Assembly: GCA_021797495.1 (NCBI GenBank)
Contig: JAJZZO010000013.1
Coordinates: 1 to 32,507 of the forward strand
DNA length: 32,507 nt
DNA from: Microcaldota archaeon
GTDB taxonomy: Archaea; Micrarchaeota; Micrarchaeia; Micrarchaeales; Micrarchaeaceae
Direction of reading: 5' to 3'
This document shows, in pieces, positions 14,958 to 21,633 of this stretch. The position numbers were made by a program, and so were the translations under genes. Below the pieces are notes generated by a model, which was not told the DNA's origin, made no database searches, and saw nothing but the letters and a program-made list of their open reading frames with translations. The stretch's first letter is position 1; each line of letters begins with the position of its first letter.

Positions 14958-15083
14958 ATGTATCAAAAATACATCTCAATCTTTAACTATCACTATGATT
15001 ACCATGACTACAGCTATGATAGGACAGCAGATACAAGGAATAGGAGCTTAATTAAGCCAGCCGTGACGGCGCGTGACGGATAA
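14958..15083 (+). CDS. possible 41-residue Tyr/His-rich small protein
   Basis: ATG at 14958 to TAA at 15081-15083. The N-terminal half is strongly aromatic and histidine-rich (ending YHYDYHDYSYD) and the C-terminal half is basic and polar. A TATAAATA box (14925-14932) lies at the distance expected for a leaderless transcript. There is no Shine-Dalgarno and no recognised homologue. It could be a chance open frame in the 253-nt gap between sdhA and fumC, or part of the fumC leader. Confidence 0.25.
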   Translation: MYQKYISIFNYHYDYHDYSYDRTADTRNRSLIKPAVTARDG

Positions 15084-15146
15084 GTATTCGCTGCAAAGGT
15101 TTTTATTGCTGAATTGCGCCGTATCTGTGTTGACTGCGGTGTTTGA

Positions 15147-16544
15147 ATGGCTTATAGGACAGAACACGATGTTTTGGGAAATATAAAAATAAACGCCGAT
15201 GCATATTATGGCTCGGAAACAGAAAGGGCAAGGCAGAACTTTCCCATATCAGGTATACGCGTACAGGATGAATTCATAAGGGCTTATGCTGTTTTGAAAG
15301 CTGCGGCAGCTATGGCCAACATCAAGGCTGGAAAGCTCGACAAAAAAAGGGGCAATGCCATAATAAAAGCCGCCTCTCACATAGCTGATGGTAACCTCAT
15401 GGACCAGTTCGTTTTGGACGTGTTCCAGGCTGGTGCGGGAACCAGCACCAACATGAACCTTAACGAGGTAATTGCGAACAAAGCCATAGAAATGCTCCAT
15501 GGAAAAAAAGGTGATTACAAGCTTGTGCACCCTAATGACCACGTTAACATGTCACAGTCGACAAACGACACATACCATTGCGTGATACGCATATCGTCCT
15601 ATGATTATATAGGCAAATGGCTTATCCCAGCACTGGAAAACCTTGAAAAGAGCTTAGAGGTCAAATCATCTGAATTCAAGGATATATACAAGATAGGAAG
15701 GACGCACCTGCAAGATGCGGTTCCTATGACCTTAGGGCAGGAATTCTCGGGTTACGCGGGATCCGTGCGGCACGTGAAGGATGAACTTAAAAGGGCAATT
15801 GAGTCAATGCTTGAATTGCCCCTTGGCGGCACCGCCATAGGCACGGAGCTCAACACGCCGAAGCATTACAAGGAATACGCAATAAAAGAGCTGGACAGGC
15901 TCACAGGACACAAGTTTTATCTTTCGAAAAACATTTTTGCAGCAATGCAAAGCGAGCATGCCGAGCTCGAGGTGGCAAATGCGCTTGATGATGTGGCGAT
16001 AGCCGTGAATAGGATAGCCAACGACATAAGACTGTTAGGGTCCGGGCCCAGGGCAGGGCTTAATGAGCTAGTGCTTCCAGCCGTGCAGCCGGGCTCTTCG
16101 ATAATGCCGGGAAAGATAAACCCGAGCATGGCAGAAATGCTCAACATGGTTTGCTTCAACGTGATGGGAAGCATGCACGCAGTAAGGGAAGCGGCTAACG
16201 CCGGGCAGCTTGAGCTGAATGTGTTCATGCCGGTCATAGCGTACAACATGCTGTTTTCCGTGAAGATATTATCAAACGGGATAAACGCTTTCAATTCATT
16301 GTGCATCATAGGTATAAAGCCGAACAAGAAAGAGATAAAGCGGAATCTGGAGATGGACACATCGCTGGTAACGGCGTTAAGCCCGTACATAGGCTATTCC
16401 AAGGCGGCAGAGATTGCAGTCAAGGCTTATAACGAGGGAAAAAGCATAAAACAGGTGTGCATGGAGCTTAACATAATGGAAAAGGGCAAGCTGGAGCGTA
16501 TTCTCGATCCCGCAAGGCAGGCAGGGGCAGGTAAAGAAAAATAG
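15147..16544 (+). CDS. fumC: class II fumarate hydratase
   Basis: 465 residues of the fumarase/aspartase superfamily. Motifs in order: GAGTSTNMNLNEVIANKA (97-113), HPNDHVNMSQSTND (128-141), KIGRTHLQDA with catalytic-side His187, and the signature GSSIMPGKINPS (316-327) on the mobile loop. The C-terminal SLVTALSPYIGYSKAAEIAVKA fits fumarase rather than aspartase. However, GGTAIGTELNTP and the GQLELNVFMPVI region are closer to an intermediate form, so aspartase is a minor alternative. It hydrates fumarate to malate in the cytosol. It lies divergent from the sdh operon and 56 nt before malic enzyme on the same strand, so the two probably act together. ATG at 15147 follows GCGGTG. Confidence 0.88.
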   Translation: MAYRTEHDVLGNIKINADAYYGSETERARQNFPISGIRVQDEFIRAYAVLKAAAAMANIKAGKLDKKRGNAIIKAASHIADGNLMDQFVLDVFQAGAGTSTNMNLNEVIANKAIEMLHGKKGDYKLVHPNDHVNMSQSTNDTYHCVIRISSYDYIGKWLIPALENLEKSLEVKSSEFKDIYKIGRTHLQDAVPMTLGQEFSGYAGSVRHVKDELKRAIESMLELPLGGTAIGTELNTPKHYKEYAIKELDRLTGHKFYLSKNIFAAMQSEHAELEVANALDDVAIAVNRIANDIRLLGSGPRAGLNELVLPAVQPGSSIMPGKINPSMAEMLNMVCFNVMGSMHAVREAANAGQLELNVFMPVIAYNMLFSVKILSNGINAFNSLCIIGIKPNKKEIKRNLEMDTSLVTALSPYIGYSKAAEIAVKAYNEGKSIKQVCMELNIMEKGKLERILDPARQAGAGKEK

Positions 16545-16600
16545 TGCAGGGTATTAAAACCTGAAATAAAATACCTTAGAGCATCCGCATAGGTGTCAAA

Positions 16601-17878
16601 ATGCCAACCGATGAAGAAATACTAAAAATTTATGAAGCGTCCAAAGGGACCATAGAAACGGTTCCGAAAGTTAAGGTAGCTAACAAGGAGGATCTTGCGA
16701 TAAGATATACCCCAGGGGTTGCCGCAGTATCTACAGCAATAAAAAACGACAAGTCAAAAGTTTTTGCTTATACGGGGAAATCAAACACTGTTGGCATAAT
16801 AACAGACGGCAGCAGAATCCTTGGCCTCGGGAACATAGGCCCAGAGGCAGGGCTTCCGGTCATGGAGGCCAAAGCGATGCTATTCAAGAAATATGGCGGA
16901 GTGAATGCGATACCAATATGCCTAGACACGCAGGAGGAAGAGGAGATAATTAGGACCGTGAAAAACCTTGCCCCTTCTTTCGGCGGCTTTAATATAGAAG
17001 ACATAGAATCACCAAAATGCTTCAGGATTGTCGATAGGCTTTCGAAAGAACTTGAGATTCCCATACTTCACGACGACCAGCACGGCACCGCGATGGTAAC
17101 GATAGCGGCATTGATTAACGCTATGAAACTTACAGGCAAGGACATAACAAAAGTGAAGATAGTGATAAACGGCGCGGGTGCAGCGGGTCTCGGCATGGTT
17201 AGGCTGCTTAGCTATATGAAAATAAAGAGCGTTTACGTCATAGACAAGAACGGGGTCATATATGACGGCAGGAAAGAAGGCATGAACGAGTTCAAGCAGG
17301 AGATAGCCGCGCTCACAAACCCCGAGAAACTGCAGGGAACGCTTGAAACTGTTGTGGAAAAGGCAGACGTCCTGATAGGCGCTTCGACTGCAGGAGTCTT
17401 TAACAGCGGCCATATACAAAAAATGGCGGATAAACCCATAGTGTTCGCACTGGCCAATCCCATACCTGAAATATCATACAAGGAAGCAAAGGACGCAGGG
17501 GCTTTCATAGTAGCAACAGGCAGATCGGATACGCCTAACCAGGTGAACAATGTCTTGAGCTTCCCCAACATAATGCGCGGACTTTTAGATTCTGGCGCAA
17601 AACGTGTCGACTACGACATGCTGTACGAAGCGGCGAAGGCACTGGCAAAATGTGTAGGCAAGGAGCTCGGACCGGAGCGCATATTGCCAATCCCATATAG
17701 TGCCAAAGATATGATTGCGGTGCTTTCGAATGTCGCGACCGCAATAGCCACAAGCGCTGTAAAGTCCGGAAATTCAAGGCACAGCGAGATAGACTTGACC
17801 ACCATAAAGGCGAACGCCGCGAAGATAATAAAAAGGGAGATAAAGCTAGAAAAGGTAGCGACAAAAGCGCAACAATAA
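16601..17878 (+). CDS. NAD(P)-dependent malic enzyme
   Basis: 425 residues, the short prokaryotic form without a phosphotransacetylase domain. Catalytic Tyr36 is in AIRYTPGVAAVS and Lys91 in PVMEAKAMLFKKYGG. The metal ligands are Glu133-Asp134 (NIEDI) and Asp158-Asp159 (DDQHGTAMV). The Rossmann dinucleotide motif is NGAGAAGLG (190-198), with ALANPIPEI and ATGRSDTPNQVNN downstream. It oxidatively decarboxylates malate to pyruvate and CO2; the cofactor preference is not decided. ATG at 16601 follows AGGTG. Downstream of fumarase, it completes a route from succinate or fumarate to pyruvate. Confidence 0.95.
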   Translation: MPTDEEILKIYEASKGTIETVPKVKVANKEDLAIRYTPGVAAVSTAIKNDKSKVFAYTGKSNTVGIITDGSRILGLGNIGPEAGLPVMEAKAMLFKKYGGVNAIPICLDTQEEEEIIRTVKNLAPSFGGFNIEDIESPKCFRIVDRLSKELEIPILHDDQHGTAMVTIAALINAMKLTGKDITKVKIVINGAGAAGLGMVRLLSYMKIKSVYVIDKNGVIYDGRKEGMNEFKQEIAALTNPEKLQGTLETVVEKADVLIGASTAGVFNSGHIQKMADKPIVFALANPIPEISYKEAKDAGAFIVATGRSDTPNQVNNVLSFPNIMRGLLDSGAKRVDYDMLYEAAKALAKCVGKELGPERILPIPYSAKDMIAVLSNVATAIATSAVKSGNSRHSEIDLTTIKANAAKIIKREIKLEKVATKAQQ

Positions 17879-18013
17879 AAGCGAATTGCTTAATCCATTC
17901 TTACAAGGCGAACAGCGTTACAATCGGCGAATTGGAAAGCAGTAGGCATATGCGGCAAACCATGGCACACAGCAAGCATATTATATTTTTTTATATAACA
18001 ATTAGCGATTCTG

Positions 18014-18580
18014 ATGATAATATGCATAACAGGCATGCCAGGTGCCGGGAAGAGCCTTGTAGGGGATATTCTGGCAAAAAAAGGGTTTAGGGAACTGGAG
18101 ATGAGCGCACAGATAAAGGAAAACATGGCGAAAGAGGGCATAGAGGTAAACAAAGATAGCATAAGGGATTTCTCGTTGAGGAAAAGGAAGGAGTTAGGCA
18201 ATGACATAGTAGCCAGATGGACAATAGAAAAGATAAAATCGCTCCCTAAAAAAGATATATTGGTGGTAGGGCTCAGGAGCGCCGACGAGGCAAAGTATTT
18301 CAAAAAATCCGGGAGCGTAACCATAATATCCGTAGTCGCCCCGAAGATGCTCAGGTTTGAAAGGTTGAAGGACCGCAGACGCGATGACGACCCGGAAGAT
18401 TACACGGACTTCGAAAACCGCGAGAAGAAGGAAAAGCAGTTCGGAATTGCCAGCGCAATGGAGCATGCGGATTATGTGATAAGGAATTCCAGTACCGTAG
18501 AAGAACTAACTACAAAGGTGGAGAAGGTAATAAGAGACATCGAAAGTAAGGAAAAAGCAGTAGCAAAAAAAACGAAATGA
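18014..18580 (+). CDS. UPF0200-type P-loop nucleotide kinase
   Basis: 188 residues. A Walker A loop GMPGAGKS (7-14) is followed by VGDILAKKGF. The lid-like region has LKDRRRDDDPEDYTDFENREKKEKQFGI, with HADYVIRN toward the end. This is the pattern of the archaeal UPF0200 family, distant relatives of dephospho-CoA and adenylate kinases. The substrate is not known. The basic K/A-rich tail (EKAVAKKTK) is an extension. An AT-rich box with ATTATATTT (17979-17987) lies about 30 nt ahead of the ATG, which fits a leaderless transcript. Its 3' end faces the phosphatase gene 4 nt away. Confidence 0.8.
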   Translation: MIICITGMPGAGKSLVGDILAKKGFRELEMSAQIKENMAKEGIEVNKDSIRDFSLRKRKELGNDIVARWTIEKIKSLPKKDILVVGLRSADEAKYFKKSGSVTIISVVAPKMLRFERLKDRRRDDDPEDYTDFENREKKEKQFGIASAMEHADYVIRNSSTVEELTTKVEKVIRDIESKEKAVAKKTK

Positions 18581-18584
18581 GCGT

Positions 18585-19208
18585 TTAGATTAGGTGAGTA
18601 TAGTCGTTGTAAGTTAATAACCTCCAGTTCCCAGATTTGAACAAGAGCTCAGTAATGCCAGTATTTTCGGTATGCAGAAATGATAGCCATGAAGCAAATA
18701 TTTCTGTACTTATCATTTCATTCTTCATAAACAGTATTGTCAAGGCTTTTATGACACCGCTGTGGGTCACGACTATCGCAGAATCCTCCTTTAACGATTC
18801 GACGTATTTTATGAAACCGTTCAGCCTTTTCATAAAGTCGGAATAGTTTTCCTCGTCAGAGTAGTGCCATTCGACATCGTTGTCATGTTTGATGAGTTCG
18901 TCCAACACCTTTGCAATGGATTTGTCGTTAGCGCTTTTCCCGTAGAAAAAAGAGGGCAATTTTTTCTCGTTAAGCATATCTGTTTGCAGTAATTTTGCAT
19001 TAATACTTGCATTTATTATCCCAGCAGTCCTTTTTGCGCGTTGGGTGTTGCTGGATATTATTAAGTCTATTTTCTTGCTAGAGAATCTTTTTGCGACGGC
19101 TTTGGCTTGGCTTATTCCCGATTCGGACAAATCCGCTTCGGAAGCCTGATATACCCCATTCTCGTTCAGCGTGGTCCTTCCGTGGCGCACGAGATAAAGT
19201 CGTTCCAT
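18585..19208 (-). CDS. histidine phosphatase superfamily (phosphoglycerate mutase-like) protein
   Basis: 207 residues. The phosphohistidine motif LVRHGRTTLNENG carries His9. SSNTQRAKRTAGII supplies the second Arg, and the distal VVTHSGVIKAL supplies the second catalytic His (near 148). It matches the small cofactor-dependent phosphatase/PGM clan. Candidates include a 2,3-bisphosphoglycerate-dependent mutase, alpha-ribazole phosphatase or a generic sugar phosphatase; the sequence does not decide. ATG at 19208 follows the agmatinase-family stop by 4 nt, so the two are one operon. Confidence 0.85.
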   Translation of the reverse strand: MERLYLVRHGRTTLNENGVYQASEADLSESGISQAKAVAKRFSSKKIDLIISSNTQRAKRTAGIINASINAKLLQTDMLNEKKLPSFFYGKSANDKSIAKVLDELIKHDNDVEWHYSDEENYSDFMKRLNGFIKYVESLKEDSAIVVTHSGVIKALTILFMKNEMISTEIFASWLSFLHTENTGITELLFKSGNWRLLTYNDYTHLI

Positions 19209-19212
19209 AAGG

Positions 19213-20088
19213 TTACACCTTTTTGCGCGAATACCCTACTATAGAATATGCAAGCTTCGCCGCGAGATAATCTGGGGCTACGATTCCAGGTATCGGCGAC
19301 AATTCGGATATGTCGAAACCAACCAATCTTTTTCCGTGTAACACCAATTTTAATATAGATGTGATCTGATTATAGCGCATGCCGTCGGGCTCAGGTGTGC
19401 CTACGCTCGGCATTTCGGAAGGATCCAGCACATCCAGATCTACAGTAAGGTAAACATTTTTGGAGAGCATATCAGATATGCGTTTGGAAATATCGCTTAT
19501 TTTGCCGCCACGTACGTCGCGCATGTATATTATGCTGTCCTTGTAAAGCCTTGCGCTTTCCGAATCGATGCTTCGAACTCCCACGCTGACGCACTTGGAA
19601 CAGCGCTCCCTTGCCCTTGACATTATGCAGGCATGTGAATACTTGCTGCCCATGAATTCGCCCCTGGAATCCGAGTGGGCGTCGAAATGGAGAACGGAGA
19701 CGTCTTTGTAATGTTCAGACGCTGCGTATATTCCGCCTAGGGCTATGGTGTGCTCTCCCCCAAACAATATCGGGATCTTGCCGTCGTCCATGACTATGCC
19801 TACCTCTTTTGATATCCTCCTTACCATTTTCTCTGGAGAATCTACGTCGGGTTCTATCTCTTCCGTTGTGAATACTCCTGCATCGGAAGGGTTTGAATTA
19901 AGTTCTTCGTCGTAAAGCTCCATGTGCCTGCTCGCTTCTATTATCGCCATAGGGCCCTTCCTAGACCCTGTACCGTAGCTCATGGTAGAATCGTACGGCA
20001 CTGGTATCGCTATGAAATTCGCTTTCTCGTAGCTTTGACCTTCCAAGCCGAAAAGATTAATCGGAGAGGTCGCATTTAATATTCGCAT
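19213..20088 (-). CDS. speB: agmatinase-family ureohydrolase
   Basis: 291 residues. The binuclear Mn site is complete: His113 (GGEHTIALG), Asp136/His138/Asp140 (HFDAHSD), and Asp217/Asp219 (TVDLDVLDP). SHACIM (His152) and SVGTPEPDG line the substrate site as in agmatinases. The expected reaction is agmatine to putrescine plus urea in polyamine synthesis. Formimidoglutamase or guanidinobutyrase activity is possible, since family members are hard to separate by motif. ATG at 20088. It leads a two-gene unit with the histidine phosphatase and diverges from the PH-domain gene across a 192-nt gap. Confidence 0.85.
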   Translation of the reverse strand: MRILNATSPINLFGLEGQSYEKANFIAIPVPYDSTMSYGTGSRKGPMAIIEASRHMELYDEELNSNPSDAGVFTTEEIEPDVDSPEKMVRRISKEVGIVMDDGKIPILFGGEHTIALGGIYAASEHYKDVSVLHFDAHSDSRGEFMGSKYSHACIMSRARERCSKCVSVGVRSIDSESARLYKDSIIYMRDVRGGKISDISKRISDMLSKNVYLTVDLDVLDPSEMPSVGTPEPDGMRYNQITSILKLVLHGKRLVGFDISELSPIPGIVAPDYLAAKLAYSIVGYSRKKV

Positions 20089-20219
20089 ACTTGAATATTC
20101 TGTAGCATTGATTTAAGCTTTTTCGCATTTATCAAAAAGAGTATGGGGATATTGTAAAACGTGCATTGGTTTCGGACATTATGATATGTGATTTTAGGCC
20201 ACGCAAATCATACAAAAAC

Positions 20220-20227
20220 TTTAAATA
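20220..20227 (+). promoter_or_regulatory. TATA box (TTTAAATA) for the PH-domain gene
   Basis: An exact archaeal box A. It predicts a transcript start near 20250, immediately before the hairpin TCCGT (20251-20255)/ACGGA (20261-20265). The right arm of this hairpin overlaps the Shine-Dalgarno GGAGGGG (20263-20269). Confidence 0.55.
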
Positions 20228-20280
20228 TTAGATGCGTTTCAACTATCTAATCCGTCCTTTACGGAGGGGCAATTTAATTT

Positions 20281-21540
20281 ATGTCAAATACGAAGAATAG
20301 CTTGGAAACTGATGTGCCAATGCTACTGCCCGAAGAGTATGTATTGTACGAGACCAAGAGCAGGAAGGGGATTTTCGCTGTAGGTAGAGATAACATAAGA
20401 GTAACAAATAGGAGGCTGCTCATAATTAAGAACAAAGAAGATTACAGGTCACTTTTTTACGACAAGGTAGTGTCGTTGGATGTAAAACGCGGCCTGTTCA
20501 GAAACAAACTAAAAATAAATATGCTTGGCAGTAGCGAACCTGGAGTATTAGGCGTCAGCAGGAGGGATGCACCAAACCTTTTCAGTGTAATAAGCAATAC
20601 GGTGAGCTTGAGCAGCGATTCTCGCCTGGCATATGCCATAGGCACGCTTGATGCAACTCATCTCATAGAAAGGGAACGCGAGATGACTCAGGAAATCGGA
20701 TCAAAGATGATAATGCAACAGTATCTGGCAAATACTGCAGAAACACGGCGCACAAATGTAACATCTATTACAGACTTAGGACTTTACCATAAAGAGCATG
20801 CGATAAGCATGGAAGCAAAAAACAGCGACGGCAAAAAACTTGATGTTAATTTCAACTTTGTCCCAAAGGTAAAGAATATAGTATCGAGCAGGCTGAATTC
20901 CGAAGCATTATACACCCTGGCAAACGGGATGTATTCCGGAAGCGCAATAGTCGCAGGTCTGCTCTATGGCACAGCTAAAAACGCCAGAGCTACACTCTCC
21001 GCAACGATGGCAAGCACGTTGAAGCAAAGCATAAAAGAGGATTATTTGAGGAATGTGCAAGGCTTGAGGTGCGTCGCTCTCAGCAACATACAGCGCATAG
21101 TAGAGCTAGAAGGAGACCCTATGGCATATGCAGACCTCAGGCATTTCGCCGACGTCGCAGTAGACGAATTTACAAGCGACGTTTACCACGATCTGGGTAC
21201 AAGGCTCGCAGGCTTAGACCACTATGAAGAGTTGATAAACAAAACACACGAGGCGGAAGGCCACGTTGTTGAACAGGCGCATGACGTTGAATCGAAGCAT
21301 GTAGTTAACACCGACCCGATGGCAGGGATGCTCAGGACGGCACGTTATGAGCAAACGCTTTTGGGCTCGCCCGAAACAGGAGTAATTACCCATGTAGGGC
21401 AGCAAGTAGGTAACAGCAGTTCCGAAGCAAAACAGAAGTGGAAACCAGAAGAAGAGTTGCTAATATTCAGGCTCCGCGAACATAAGAACAAAAACAGGAA
21501 GAGCTTCGTAGATTTGATAAAGCAAAACCCGTCAAGTTGA
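20281..21540 (+). CDS. protein with N-terminal bacterial-type PH domain, function unknown
   Basis: 419 residues. The first 100 (LLPEEYVLYETKSRKGIF, then RVTNRRLLIIKN, SLFYDKVVSLDVKRGLF and KLKINMLG) fit the bacterial PH-like fold found in YdbT/YvbH-type proteins. The rest is mixed helix/strand with a GSAIVAGLLYGTAKNARATLSATMAS segment (about 220-245) that is small-residue-rich and could touch membrane. A charged C-terminus carries KWKPEEELLIFRLREHKNKNRK. I recognise no catalytic motif. It has its own strong promoter and a purine-rich Shine-Dalgarno 12 nt before the ATG, and is followed by an intrinsic-type terminator, so it is a single-gene unit that is probably well expressed. Confidence 0.6.
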   Translation: MSNTKNSLETDVPMLLPEEYVLYETKSRKGIFAVGRDNIRVTNRRLLIIKNKEDYRSLFYDKVVSLDVKRGLFRNKLKINMLGSSEPGVLGVSRRDAPNLFSVISNTVSLSSDSRLAYAIGTLDATHLIEREREMTQEIGSKMIMQQYLANTAETRRTNVTSITDLGLYHKEHAISMEAKNSDGKKLDVNFNFVPKVKNIVSSRLNSEALYTLANGMYSGSAIVAGLLYGTAKNARATLSATMASTLKQSIKEDYLRNVQGLRCVALSNIQRIVELEGDPMAYADLRHFADVAVDEFTSDVYHDLGTRLAGLDHYEELINKTHEAEGHVVEQAHDVESKHVVNTDPMAGMLRTARYEQTLLGSPETGVITHVGQQVGNSSSEAKQKWKPEEELLIFRLREHKNKNRKSFVDLIKQNPSS

Positions 21541-21545
21541 CTCTC

Positions 21546-21577
21546 TTTGCTGCTTTTGCGGCAGCAAACTATTTTTA
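21546..21577 (+). terminator. hairpin plus T-run terminator after the PH-domain gene
   Basis: TTTGCTGC (21546-21553) pairs perfectly with GCAGCAAA (21561-21568), followed by CTATTTTT. It lies 6 nt after the stop codon and before the valS leader. Confidence 0.65.
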
Positions 21578-21633
21578 ATCTATTTGAAACATATTACATT
21601 ACCGGCATTTATGCCGCGATTTATGGTGATTGA

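Noticed and set aside
15147-16544. aspartate ammonia-lyase instead of fumarase
   Set aside because: Some segments are aspartase-like, but the C-terminal SLVTALSPYIGYSKAAEIA and the neighbours (sdh, malic enzyme) fit fumarase better.
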